Below, piece by piece: positions 7,147 to 15,349 of a stretch of DNA of 64,000 nt (position 1 is the stretch's first letter; every line of letters begins with the position of its first letter). The notes beneath the pieces were generated by a model. That model ran no database searches. It was not told where the DNA came from and saw only the letters and a program-made list of their open reading frames with translations. Position numbers and translations under genes: made by a program. The stretch is from Xenorhabdus mauleonii (GTDB lineage Bacteria > Pseudomonadota > Gammaproteobacteria > Enterobacterales > Enterobacteriaceae), in NCBI RefSeq assembly GCF_900113945.1, contig NZ_FORG01000007.1, forward strand, positions 1 through 64,000. The letters run 5' to 3'.

Positions 7147-7956
7147 TTAAATATCAAGAAGAAATTTATTGGCCCTATACCAGCCGGGAGTTTCATCATC
7201 AGTAAGTCTGGTTAAAATTGATTTATCAAACTCATCAATATCGAAATTTTCTTCTCTGATCACTTTTTTAAGAATTTCTTCTATAGAACGCATATCTGTT
7301 ATTTTTTCATCAAGCAGATATTCATAGAAAAAAGCCAAAAATGGCATTGAATTGACAATGCTGATACTTTTTCTCAGTTCAGCCAACTCAGATAACAAAA
7401 TTACATAAAGTTTTTGTAAATACTTTTCTTTTTGCTTTATTTCTATTAATTCATATTGTTCTTCGTTGATTTTGAAAATCTTATATCTGCCCTTGGCATT
7501 ATCAGGATATTTTTCTCTAATTTTTAGAAAATTATCCTCTTTATATTCACCTTGGTAATCTGTTGCTACTTTTTGAATCGGCCCCAAAAAACAATGTATT
7601 TCCCAGTCACTCAATACATCAAGAAAATCCCAGATATTACGCGGGTCATAAAAACGAAAAAATACGGGTTTTTCCTGTTGAGGAAGCAGTACTTGCAGAT
7701 ATTTTCGTAAATGTTGGCGTACAGTTTTCATATCTGCTGTACTATGGACGAAAATTCCCCATGGTGTTTTGCGGCACTCCAACCAGACTTTGACTTTTTC
7801 ATTCACCTGTATCAAATAAGGCGCGATTTTAACCAGCTCTGGCTGGAGTGGTTCACTATAAAGACAAGATGAAGGTGGATCATATTGTTCCAGCATCAAA
7901 AATAAGTCCTGCTCTGCTGCCCCATCAATAATAGCGTAAAATATTTCCTGACTCAT
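7147..7956 (-). CDS. DUF4123 effector-loading adaptor
   Basis: A 269-residue cytoplasmic protein with a DUF4123 N-terminal half (FYAIIDGAAEQDLFLML, GIFVHSTADMKTVRQHLRKYL, FFRFYDPRNIWDFLDVL) and a helical C-terminal half. DUF4123 proteins (Tap/TEC) act as chaperones that bring a T6SS effector to VgrG. The start at 7956 overlaps the vgrG stop as ATGA and has AAGGAG eight bases upstream, so translation is coupled to vgrG. It should load the amidase encoded two genes downstream. Confidence 0.88.
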   Translation of the reverse strand: MSQEIFYAIIDGAAEQDLFLMLEQYDPPSSCLYSEPLQPELVKIAPYLIQVNEKVKVWLECRKTPWGIFVHSTADMKTVRQHLRKYLQVLLPQQEKPVFFRFYDPRNIWDFLDVLSDWEIHCFLGPIQKVATDYQGEYKEDNFLKIREKYPDNAKGRYKIFKINEEQYELIEIKQKEKYLQKLYVILLSELAELRKSISIVNSMPFLAFFYEYLLDEKITDMRSIEEILKKVIREENFDIDEFDKSILTRLTDDETPGWYRANKFLLDI

Positions 7957-9959
7957 TCTTGATTCTCCTTCATTGGACAATGGGCGACAAACATAGAGCC
8001 TTCACTGGCTGCGGCTAGCAAAATGGCGGGATTGGCGGGAGTCAGTAAATCTCCGGGGCTACCACCGGAATTCAGATTGATAGCTGCGCCTTTAATATCA
8101 ATCCCACCCGCATGAAGAACAACAAAACTCCCGCCGACACTCAGTGTGATTTTGCTGCCACTCTGTAGTGTGAGATCACCCTGAGCGTCAACACTGATTA
8201 CGCCTTGAATTTTTTCGGCCAAATCACCTTTGATTTGTAATGAACGATCACCATCAATTAGCTCAATATAGTTGCCTGTGGTTTTATGATCCTGTTGACC
8301 TTCTACAGTCACCTTACGGTTATTGGCTATCACCAATTCATCATCATGACCGATACTGGTTGTACGGTCATAGTTAATACGCTCATCCCGCGAATTACGC
8401 ACCTGAATGGCAAGGTTCTTTTGGGCATGAATAAAAATTTCTTCGCGATCTTTCTCATCCTCAAAACGCAGTTCGTTAAATCCTTCTCCTTTGTGAGTTT
8501 TTGAACGTATCGACATCTGAGTTTTTGCCATGGGTAAGCGGTTTGGTGAAATATTATTCGCATGGTAAGCTCGCCCGACAATAATAGGTTGGTCGGGATC
8601 ACCATGGACAAAATCAACCAAAACCTCATGACCAATGCGGGGAATAGCAATTATTCCCATTAATTGTCCAGCCCAGGCCTGACTGACACGTACCCAGCAA
8701 GAACTTTTGTCATTGAATTCACCATACCTGTCCCAGTCGAACTGGATACGAACGCGCCCATGCTCATCACAGAAGATTTCTTCCCCTTCAGGCCCAACGA
8801 CAGTGGCGATATGTGGGCCTTCCATTTTGGGTTTTGGATAGGGTGAAGGGCGGTAAGAATTTTTTCGGGTAGTGAAGGTAAATTGGTTGGATAACCATGT
8901 ACCGCCCTCGCCGGAACGGGTTTCATCTGCCTGTGCCTGCCGCCCGGAATGCGTGATATGAATCAGCTGCCATTGGTCGTTAAAAGCCTCTCTGGGGTGA
9001 TCGTCCAGGTTAACCAATTGCCCTGGCCACATGGCAAAACAGTCACCATGACCGTTGCCAAGCTGCGTATCCCGGCGCAGGTATTCCAGACGATACTGGC
9101 TTGCCCGCTGGCCTAAATCATCATCTTTAAAGCGGCTGGGGAAATCGTAGTAATGATAGCTGTTCAGTATCCGCTGATTATCAAGGTTACGCCCTTCATA
9201 CCAGAATTCCCGGTTCCAGCGTGGGTTCTTAAAAGTTCTGTCTTTGGTAGTGATATTGGCAACACCAACGCGCTCTGACCAGCTAAATTGGTGAACACAG
9301 GTTGTTCCACCTGTGACGTCAGATTCGGGACGATAAGGGATATTAATGACCTGATTAAGGGATAGACAGGAATCGTGAAAAACAATACGTTGTTCATGCT
9401 GTTCCTGATCGAAGGTGAAGTAGTAAAAAATACCCTCATCGGCCAGTAAGCGCTGGATAAAGGCCAGATCGCTTTCATCGTATTGAACGCAAAATTCCCG
9501 TGGCGGATGTTTATAGCCCAATGAAAAGAAAATGTTTCGCACACCATTTTCCCTGAGCAGGCTTTCCACAATATCCACAACGGACTGGTTTTGGAAAATC
9601 CGGCTATTGACCCGCAATGATGCACGCCATAAAGGAGGCTGAAGGGTGATATGGTAGCGACTACTGTGCCGCCCGGTTGAAAGCAGTGAAAAATGGGTTA
9701 TCATCCCAGTGATTTGGCGCTCAACCTGTCCGTTGCGGTGTACGGCAAAAGCGGCATTTCTGTCAAGGACATCGGCAAAATTGATTTCCGGGGTTTTACA
9801 GGTCAGCGTGGCTTCCAGCCGAAAAGGGGTAGATAGCGCTTCATTGAGAGAAAAATCAACAACCGCGAAAGTTTGTTCGGGTAAATTTTCCGTAATTAGT
9901 GTAAATCTTAACCCTGAGCGATCAAGTAGTTGGTTGATTTTATCCATTACCCTGCTCAT
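7953..9959 (-). CDS. vgrG: T6SS spike protein VgrG
   Basis: A 668-residue VgrG. Residues 1-380 form the gp27-like base (FTLITENLPEQTFAVVDF, RQITGMITHF, REFCVQYDESDLAFIQRLLADEGIFYYF). The gp5 OB segment follows (GPEGEEIFCDEHGRVRIQFDWDR, SSCWVRVSQAWAG), then the gp5 needle and a DUF2345 C-terminus (GDLTLQSGSKITLSVGGSF). There is no enzymatic extension, so this is a structural spike needing a separate cargo. GGAGG lies seven bases before the ATG at 9959. It is the first gene of a minus-strand cassette vgrG-DUF4123-PAAR-amidase-immunity. No sheath or baseplate genes are in the window, so it must rely on a T6SS encoded elsewhere. Confidence 0.95.
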   Translation of the reverse strand: MSRVMDKINQLLDRSGLRFTLITENLPEQTFAVVDFSLNEALSTPFRLEATLTCKTPEINFADVLDRNAAFAVHRNGQVERQITGMITHFSLLSTGRHSSRYHITLQPPLWRASLRVNSRIFQNQSVVDIVESLLRENGVRNIFFSLGYKHPPREFCVQYDESDLAFIQRLLADEGIFYYFTFDQEQHEQRIVFHDSCLSLNQVINIPYRPESDVTGGTTCVHQFSWSERVGVANITTKDRTFKNPRWNREFWYEGRNLDNQRILNSYHYYDFPSRFKDDDLGQRASQYRLEYLRRDTQLGNGHGDCFAMWPGQLVNLDDHPREAFNDQWQLIHITHSGRQAQADETRSGEGGTWLSNQFTFTTRKNSYRPSPYPKPKMEGPHIATVVGPEGEEIFCDEHGRVRIQFDWDRYGEFNDKSSCWVRVSQAWAGQLMGIIAIPRIGHEVLVDFVHGDPDQPIIVGRAYHANNISPNRLPMAKTQMSIRSKTHKGEGFNELRFEDEKDREEIFIHAQKNLAIQVRNSRDERINYDRTTSIGHDDELVIANNRKVTVEGQQDHKTTGNYIELIDGDRSLQIKGDLAEKIQGVISVDAQGDLTLQSGSKITLSVGGSFVVLHAGGIDIKGAAINLNSGGSPGDLLTPANPAILLAAASEGSMFVAHCPMKENQE

Positions 9960-10225
9960 TTGTATCCTCCATAATCTTTTGGTGTATCAATCCTTAGTGA
10001 ATGCCTTAATAATAAAGATAATGTAGTAATGAAATAGCAATTGCCTATTTTAGGTACAGCGCAGAGTAGGATATAACAGAATTATTTATCTATTCCAGTA
10101 CAAATAAAAACACATCAGGAAAATTGTGATTAACGTCTATGACTAAATAAAATCAGATGATTGCCTCATATTAATTTCGTGTAGTACGACAGATTAAAAT
10201 CACACTGACGCGCTGCGCTTGTCTT

Positions 10226-10267
10226 CTCTGATTTGTCTGGCTAATGCATTAACCAGACAAATCAGAG
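10226..10267. repeat. 42-bp near-perfect palindrome
   Basis: Fifteen bases at 10226-10240 (CTCTGATTTGTCTGG) are exactly inverted at 10253-10267. The centre TAATGCATTA is itself palindromic, leaving a single mismatched pair (10241/10252). No T-run follows on either side, so it is not an ordinary terminator. It lies between vgrG and the replication origin and could be a dimeric protein site, a resolution site or a cruciform. Confidence 0.75.
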
Positions 10268-10341
10268 ATCTTGAAGAACACCATACCCGCCAGAAAAACC
10301 TTTTTATTTAACCCCTCCCTATTAAAGAATTAGTAATAAAA

Positions 10342-10563
10342 CTGTTCACCCTGTTCACCTCTAAATATTTTTATTTAAATTCATATTGTTAAAGGGTGAT
10401 AACTTGAAATCAAACTCATCACCACTCTTCACTCAACCCTTCACCTCTAAATCAGAAAAAGGTGAACAGGGATGAAGACTTGTGAACAGTTTAAAAATAA
10501 CTATTCACCCTACAATACATTGATATATATGATTTAAATCATAGGGTGAATAGTGGTGAACAC
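10342..10563. other. P4-type replication origin with iterons
   Basis: Copies of the nonamer GGTGAACAG lie in both orientations: minus strand 10342-10350 and 10351-10359 (tandem), plus strand 10461-10469. One-mismatch copies are at 10481-10489, 10501-10509 (minus), 10545-10553 and 10555-10563. P4 alpha protein is known to bind GGTGAACAG-type iterons at its origin and crr site. AT-rich DNA and a perfect 14-bp palindrome (10529-10542) lie between the clusters. The alpha-like gene begins its 3' end 44 bases further on. The remaining 9960-10341 stretch has no gene. Confidence 0.8.
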
Positions 10564-10606
10564 TTTTTATATTTTTTAGGAAATCTTTATCGGTGTGAAA
10601 AAAAAA

Positions 10607-13048
10607 TTATTCTTCTGGCAGGTTATCCCTTGTCAGTTTCGGCAGCCATTCGATGGCCGTGTCGATATTCAGGTTCAGATTGCTGCGAATGCCCTGTTTG
10701 CTTTTCTTACGCAGGTAGTACTGGCTGTACTCGGCCAATGCGCCCGACATATCCATACCGAATCGGGTCACGGAAACAGGCTTGTTCAAATTGTTACCTT
10801 TCATATAGGCAAGGTAGGCGTGATAGAGGTATTTGCGAGGATTGAACGGCATGATTTCCGCATTGCCGATTAACAAACCATCAGCTTCATGAGAAGCCAC
10901 CAGATAACCACAAAAACCAACCAGCGGATCTGTACCGCGTTTGATATCCAAAGCCTCTTCAGATTTTTGTTGCTCCGCCAGTAAACGCCTTGCCGTGTGT
11001 GGATCAGCAAACCGATGAAGCAATTGCCGGATAATCACAGGCAATTCTGCCGCGATTTTATCCCGCAGAAGCGGATCACGTTCGTTTTCCGGCACGACTT
11101 CGGAGAAGTTGAAAATCACCCGACGCCGCGACACTCCACCACTGCGATCACTGAAACTCATGGCGTTATTGTTCACCGCCAGCACCACCGCCGGAATGCG
11201 CGTTGAATAAGGCTGTTTGTGCTTCGGGTCAATAGCGACTTCATCCCCACCTGTAATGGCCTTGATGCCAGAGCCATCGCCCACATAGCGGGTCTGGTCA
11301 GGCAAAATAATCAGCGAATACCCGACAATCAGTGCCCGCTCCCGTGGGGTTTCCAGCGCAGCCATACTGGCAGAAACGGTATTGCCTTTCCCTGCCAGCA
11401 TCATGCAGATTTCAGCAAAGATGCTTTTTCCACTGCCTCCGGCACCGGTGACTTCCAGAAATAACTGCCAGTCGTAACGGTTTGCCAGCACCATAAACAG
11501 TGCGGCCATCACTCTCTCTGCTTTGCTTTCACAGTTAGCGGTTGCCCGCTTGAGCCAGTGCCAGAATTGAGGCGCATGGCTTTGCAGGGTTTCTCCCGAA
11601 ACGGGGGAATTGAATTCAACGTCGTTAGCAAGCAGCAACCAGTCATGTTTGTGATGAGGCCGGAACTGGCCGATTTTCAGGTCAAATACCCCATTATGAA
11701 ACCCGATTAAATGGCGCTCTGGTGCGTTCATCATGGGAAGCTGTAATTTCAGGGCATCCACAGCAGAGCCAATACCATGCGGTGAGTACGGCATTTTCTC
11801 TTCCATAAAAGCCGCCACCATTTCCCGCTGTAAATCGCGGTTACTGACCGGACACCAGACAATACCATCATAGTGATAAACGGTTTCCGAAGCGCCATCC
11901 AGTGCCAAATCACCGTCATAACGTGCCAGTAACACTTCACCGCGCTGACTGGCTCCCATCTGGCATAAGGTTAGTTTTGACGATTCGGCATCATTGGGAT
12001 GAATGACCGCCTTTTTCGTTATGGGTGCCGGTTGATAAAGCCCTTGAGCAAACGCCAGCTTTGCCGTTTCTACACCGTGTTGTTGGCGATAGTCGTCCCA
12101 ATCGGCTTTATGTTCTGTCGGCGGTAACGTGAGCCAGCCATTTACTGCAATAGCCGCTTTTTCTGCCGAGATTTTGCCGGTATTCACTTTCGGTTTACCG
12201 TTCTTATCCAGTTCACCGGAATGATGCCAGTCGTTATCGGCGGCAATAATGATTTTCGTGTCCGGCCAGCGTTCTCTGACTGATTGGGCAACGGAGAGCA
12301 AATTGCCTGCATCCAGTGCAGCCAGAATAGTCCCGTTACAGAGTTGGTTAACCGTGAGTGCCGTGGCGTAACCTTCGGTAATGATGACTGCATCGGGACT
12401 TTCTGCCAGCGCTGACAGAGTGATAAATGCACCTTTCTTCTGGCTGCCAGTGAGTAATTTTTTCTCGCCATTCGGTTTGATGATCTGTGCGCCGGTTGCT
12501 TTTTTATCCAGTGTTGCGAGTCGCAACACTGTCGAATTATCGGCCAACAACCTCTGATTAGGATAGTGCAACCCCTTTACCATCAGATAGGGAGATTGTC
12601 CGGCAACAGTTTGCGCCATCAGTGCTGCTACTTTGTCGGCAATTGACTGTGTTGTTTGAATGGTTTTTCTGGCTAGCTTGGGTTCGGGCAAAGGTAATGC
12701 CAGTACATTCGCAACTATTTTCGCGGCCTCAGTAATAGAAATTCCTTTGGTTTTTGCCACCAAATCCAGCCCATCGCCGTAGTTCGGCATGTCACACTGG
12801 CGACAATACCAGTTGCCATGATGGTGATCATCAATAAAGTGAAAACGGTCAGTGCCGCCGCAAATCGGGCAGGCACCATGCTTGTCTTTTGACGGAATAT
12901 CAATACCACAGGCAGGCAGCAGATTTTCCCAATGATACATGGCGGATTTTTTCACGGTCTGGATCAGGTCGAGCGGTTTTTGATGAGTGGTCTTATCTGA
13001 AAGTGTAAATTTAGGGTGAGTTTGGGTATGCTGTATATCAGCCATCAT
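10607..13048 (-). CDS. P4 alpha-type primase/helicase
   Basis: An 813-residue replication protein. Its N-terminal zinc-binding primase motif has C60, C63, C82 and C85 (CPICGGTDRFHF ... WYCRQC). A Toprim domain follows (ITEGYATALT at 223-232, AADND at 269-273), then an SF3/D5-type helicase with Walker A GAGGSGKS at 535-542 and the downstream ILPDQTRYVGDGSGIKAITGGD block. This is the architecture of satellite phage P4 alpha, which primes, unwinds and binds origin iterons, and such iterons are present next door. The ATG at 13048 with GGAGT just upstream is preferred over one at 13102. It appears intact. Confidence 0.92.
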   Translation of the reverse strand: MMADIQHTQTHPKFTLSDKTTHQKPLDLIQTVKKSAMYHWENLLPACGIDIPSKDKHGACPICGGTDRFHFIDDHHHGNWYCRQCDMPNYGDGLDLVAKTKGISITEAAKIVANVLALPLPEPKLARKTIQTTQSIADKVAALMAQTVAGQSPYLMVKGLHYPNQRLLADNSTVLRLATLDKKATGAQIIKPNGEKKLLTGSQKKGAFITLSALAESPDAVIITEGYATALTVNQLCNGTILAALDAGNLLSVAQSVRERWPDTKIIIAADNDWHHSGELDKNGKPKVNTGKISAEKAAIAVNGWLTLPPTEHKADWDDYRQQHGVETAKLAFAQGLYQPAPITKKAVIHPNDAESSKLTLCQMGASQRGEVLLARYDGDLALDGASETVYHYDGIVWCPVSNRDLQREMVAAFMEEKMPYSPHGIGSAVDALKLQLPMMNAPERHLIGFHNGVFDLKIGQFRPHHKHDWLLLANDVEFNSPVSGETLQSHAPQFWHWLKRATANCESKAERVMAALFMVLANRYDWQLFLEVTGAGGSGKSIFAEICMMLAGKGNTVSASMAALETPRERALIVGYSLIILPDQTRYVGDGSGIKAITGGDEVAIDPKHKQPYSTRIPAVVLAVNNNAMSFSDRSGGVSRRRVIFNFSEVVPENERDPLLRDKIAAELPVIIRQLLHRFADPHTARRLLAEQQKSEEALDIKRGTDPLVGFCGYLVASHEADGLLIGNAEIMPFNPRKYLYHAYLAYMKGNNLNKPVSVTRFGMDMSGALAEYSQYYLRKKSKQGIRSNLNLNIDTAIEWLPKLTRDNLPEE

Positions 13049-13153
13049 CGTTACTCCGTATAACGGTTGTTGGTCAGACGCCTCAGATGTGTTGTCGCAC
13101 ACTGGGGCGTTGCTCTTTTATATTACGTGTCTTATGTCATGTTCTTTTCTGTG

Positions 13154-13360
13154 TTATGCCGCTCGTGATCCTGCGATCCGCTGCGCAATCCAGTGATCAA
13201 TCTCTGATTCAATAAACGCGATGGAACGGGAACCGAGTTTGATTTGTTTCGGGAATGCCCCATCGCTAATTAATTTGTAGATCCACGCCTTGCTATAACC
13301 CGTTCTGCGTTGAACTTCGGGCAAACGAATAAGATTTTCTTTCGGTGCTGTCATTGTCAT
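13154..13360 (-). CDS. AlpA-family transcriptional regulator
   Basis: A 68-residue MerR/AlpA-like winged helix protein: IRLPEVQRRTGYSKAWIYKLISDGAFPKQIKLGSRSIAFIESEIDHWI is the complete family signature. AGGAG lies eight bases before the ATG at 13360. In P4-like elements such proteins activate integrase or late promoters and favour excision. It lies about 105 bases upstream of the primase gene and is read the same way, so it may be first in the replication operon. Confidence 0.9.
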   Translation of the reverse strand: MTMTAPKENLIRLPEVQRRTGYSKAWIYKLISDGAFPKQIKLGSRSIAFIESEIDHWIAQRIAGSRAA

Positions 13361-13521
13361 ATTATTTATCTCCTGTTACCGAGTCCTTGAGCGCTCATCG
13401 TGGACGTTGTTTGATGACAGGCGGATTATTTAAAAAGCAAGATTAAATGAACAGCGTTAATTGTTTACTCCATTTGTGAAATTTATCGGTTTATAGGGAG
13501 TACCAACTCCCGAATTGTATG

Positions 13522-13712
13522 CTGTATGAAAATTAGTCACCGCTGGAGCCTCCAACACAGTCTAAAAAACATCCATCATCTATGTTCTGTATAAAAAAAT
13601 AACTTTGTTGGCACTGCCAACAAAGAATAAAAAAGCACCACATATCTATGAGCTGTATGAAAAATAGCTCTATTGGCACTGCCAACGTGGTGTAAAAAGC
13701 AACCGTACCTTT
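13522..13712. repeat. Three tandem ~65-bp units, each with a palindrome
   Basis: CTGTAT(G/A)(A)AA starts at 13522, 13587 and 13653, a period of 65-66 bases. Each unit carries an inverted core: TGGAG-c-CTCCA in the first, TTGGCA-c-TGCCAA in the second (extended to CTTTG/CAAAG) and the third. A-rich tails follow. Together they fill most of the gap between the alpA start and the integrase stop. A 64-codon open frame over them is cysteine- and phenylalanine-rich and looks like a by-product of the repeats. Their role, for example as terminators, small RNAs or protein sites, is not known to me. Confidence 0.6.
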
Positions 13713-14841
13713 ACGCCCTTTTGCCAAATTTTCCTATCAAGACATTTTCACCGCGTTCCAGCATCTCCATATGATCCGCATACCATTGCAGCATTTCCCT
13801 GCGCCCCTCCAGATATTGAGCGTGATTGTAAGTTCCCCGGATGCTGTTCTTATCAACATGGGCAAGCTGAGTTTCAATCCATGCAGTGTTATAACCTTGC
13901 TCATGCAGAATAGTACTCATGGTATGACGGAAGCCGTGGCCGGTTGCCCTGCCATCATAACCAATACGTTTAATAACCTGATTAATGGCGGCCTCGCTCA
14001 TCGGTTTACCCGCATCATTACGGCCGGGGAAAACGTATTTCCCACGCCCAGTAATAGAGAGCAGCTTGATAAGAATGGCTTTAACCTGATTGGATAGCGG
14101 GACGATGTGAGGGCGACGCATTTTCATTCGTTCAGCAGGTATCTGCCAGATATCCTTATCGAAATCGAATTCAGTCCATTCTGATTCTCTTAATTCGATG
14201 GTACGCACACCAGTAAGCATCAGTAAACGTGTCGCGGATTGAGTCACTTCGCTTCCACTATAACCTGCCAAGGCGATGAGGAATTCATTCAGTTGGTCAG
14301 CTAAAAGATGTGGGAAATGTTTTTGCTTCGGTGCTTTAAGTGCGCTGGCAAGATCGGTAACAAGATTGAACTTAGCCCGCCCTGTAATCACGGCATAGGT
14401 GAAAATTTGCCGACAGGCCTGTCTGGTTTTTTTCAATTTATCCAAAACACCGCGTTGCTCCATTTTTCGGAGCACAGCCAACATTTCAGCAGGTTTAATC
14501 TCGGTAACGGCACGTTTACCAATATACGGGAAGATATCTTTTTTCAGATATTCCAGAATGTCTTCGGCATACCCTTTTGACCAGTTGGGACGTTTATGTT
14601 CGTGCCACTCAATGGCAATAGATTCAAAACTATTGCTGACTGCAAACGCTTTGGCTGCCTTTTCAGCTTTCTTTTCTTCTATCGGATCATGACCATCCGA
14701 TAGCATCCGCCGGGCTTCGTTTCTCTTGGTTCTTGCTTCTGCGAGGGAGATATCAGGATATACCCCCAGTGCGAGTAATTTTTCTTTGCCTGCGATCCGG
14801 TACTTCAACCGCCAATAGCGAGCGCCATTAGGGTTAACCAA
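13711..14841 (-). CDS. P4-type tyrosine integrase, 5' end apparently frameshifted
   Basis: A 376-residue P4-family integrase from a TTG at 14841: Arm-DNA-binding remainder (LKYRIAGKEKLLALGVYPDISLAEAR), core-binding domain, and catalytic residues in GVRTIELRESEW, GHGFRHTMST, LAHVDKN and TYNHAQY. The normal beginning is not in this frame. An ATG at 14917 opens another frame reading MKLTAR, the usual family N-terminus, while the main frame resumes at DTAKPKEKPYKLADGDGLYLLV. Against the family about eight bases seem to be missing near 14900. The enzyme therefore either starts late, losing part of its arm-binding domain, or is inactive. It lies at the tRNA 3' side, as expected for this class. Confidence 0.85.
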   Translation of the reverse strand: MVNPNGARYWRLKYRIAGKEKLLALGVYPDISLAEARTKRNEARRMLSDGHDPIEEKKAEKAAKAFAVSNSFESIAIEWHEHKRPNWSKGYAEDILEYLKKDIFPYIGKRAVTEIKPAEMLAVLRKMEQRGVLDKLKKTRQACRQIFTYAVITGRAKFNLVTDLASALKAPKQKHFPHLLADQLNEFLIALAGYSGSEVTQSATRLLMLTGVRTIELRESEWTEFDFDKDIWQIPAERMKMRRPHIVPLSNQVKAILIKLLSITGRGKYVFPGRNDAGKPMSEAAINQVIKRIGYDGRATGHGFRHTMSTILHEQGYNTAWIETQLAHVDKNSIRGTYNHAQYLEGRREMLQWYADHMEMLERGENVLIGKFGKRA

Positions 14842-14919
14842 TAGATATAGTCCGTCACCATCTGCAAGTTTATAGGGTTTTTCTTTCGGCTTTGCAGTGT
14901 CTGGCTGTCAACTTCATTT

Positions 14920-14968
14920 GGGGGTATTTTACTTCATTGAACCTAACAATGCCCCCAATTATGCCCCC
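14920..14968. promoter_or_regulatory. Probable integrase arm-type repeats, right end
   Basis: GGGGGTA at 14920-14926 and inverted copies GCCCCC at 14951-14956 and 14963-14968 share a motif with 2671-2689 at the other end of the island. The last two are 12 bases apart, as are the left pair. The 14842-15082 interval otherwise contains only the decayed integrase start. Confidence 0.45.
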
Positions 14969-15082
14969 AGAGATCTGTAGATTTCAACATACTTTAGTAG
15001 ACTATGAGAGAACGGGAAAAGGCTAACTGCACGTATTTACTGGGATTTTGTGGACTTTGGAAGACGTTAAGATATGAATGGA

Positions 15083-15159
15083 TGGTACGCCCTACAGGAT
15101 TCGAACCTGTGACCTACGGCTTAGAAGGCCGTTGCTCTATCCAGCTGAGCTAAGGGCGC
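15083..15159 (-). tRNA. argU: tRNA-Arg (anticodon TCT)
   Basis: A 77-base cloverleaf read on the minus strand: acceptor GCGCCCT paired with AGGGCGT, D-arm AGCTCAGCTGGATAGAGC, anticodon loop CTTCTAA with TCT at 15125-15123, T-arm ACAGGTTCGAATCCTGT and an encoded CCA at 15085-15083. It is next to folD, as argU is near folD in E. coli, where it is also a prophage site (DLP12). Bases 15090-15102 recur at 2600-2612, so the gene is the right attachment site and was kept whole by the insertion. Confidence 0.97.
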
Positions 15160-15349
15160 ATTACGGTATGCAGAATAAGCAACATCGTTAATGCTTTGAT
15201 GTAGCTCCGGATTATACGGGCATAATCAAATGAGTCAATGGCCTTTTCGCTCATATGCTCATTTTATGATTATCAATAAAACTGACAGGCGGTTCATGTT
15301 CTGACAAAATAGCATCTATTCCTATACTTGATGATGGAATCTTAAATAC

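Noticed and set aside
13522-13712. CRISPR array
   Set aside because: Only three diverged units with a 65-base period and internal palindromes; no conserved repeat/unique spacer pattern and no cas genes. None seen elsewhere in the window.
13533-13727. 64-codon Cys/Phe-rich minus-strand frame by the integrase
   Set aside because: It is produced by the 65-bp tandem palindromic repeats; no ribosome site.
2600-15102. Functional P4-like satellite phage
   Set aside because: No capsid-size, antitermination or cos-packaging genes could be recognised; described as a P4-like island instead.
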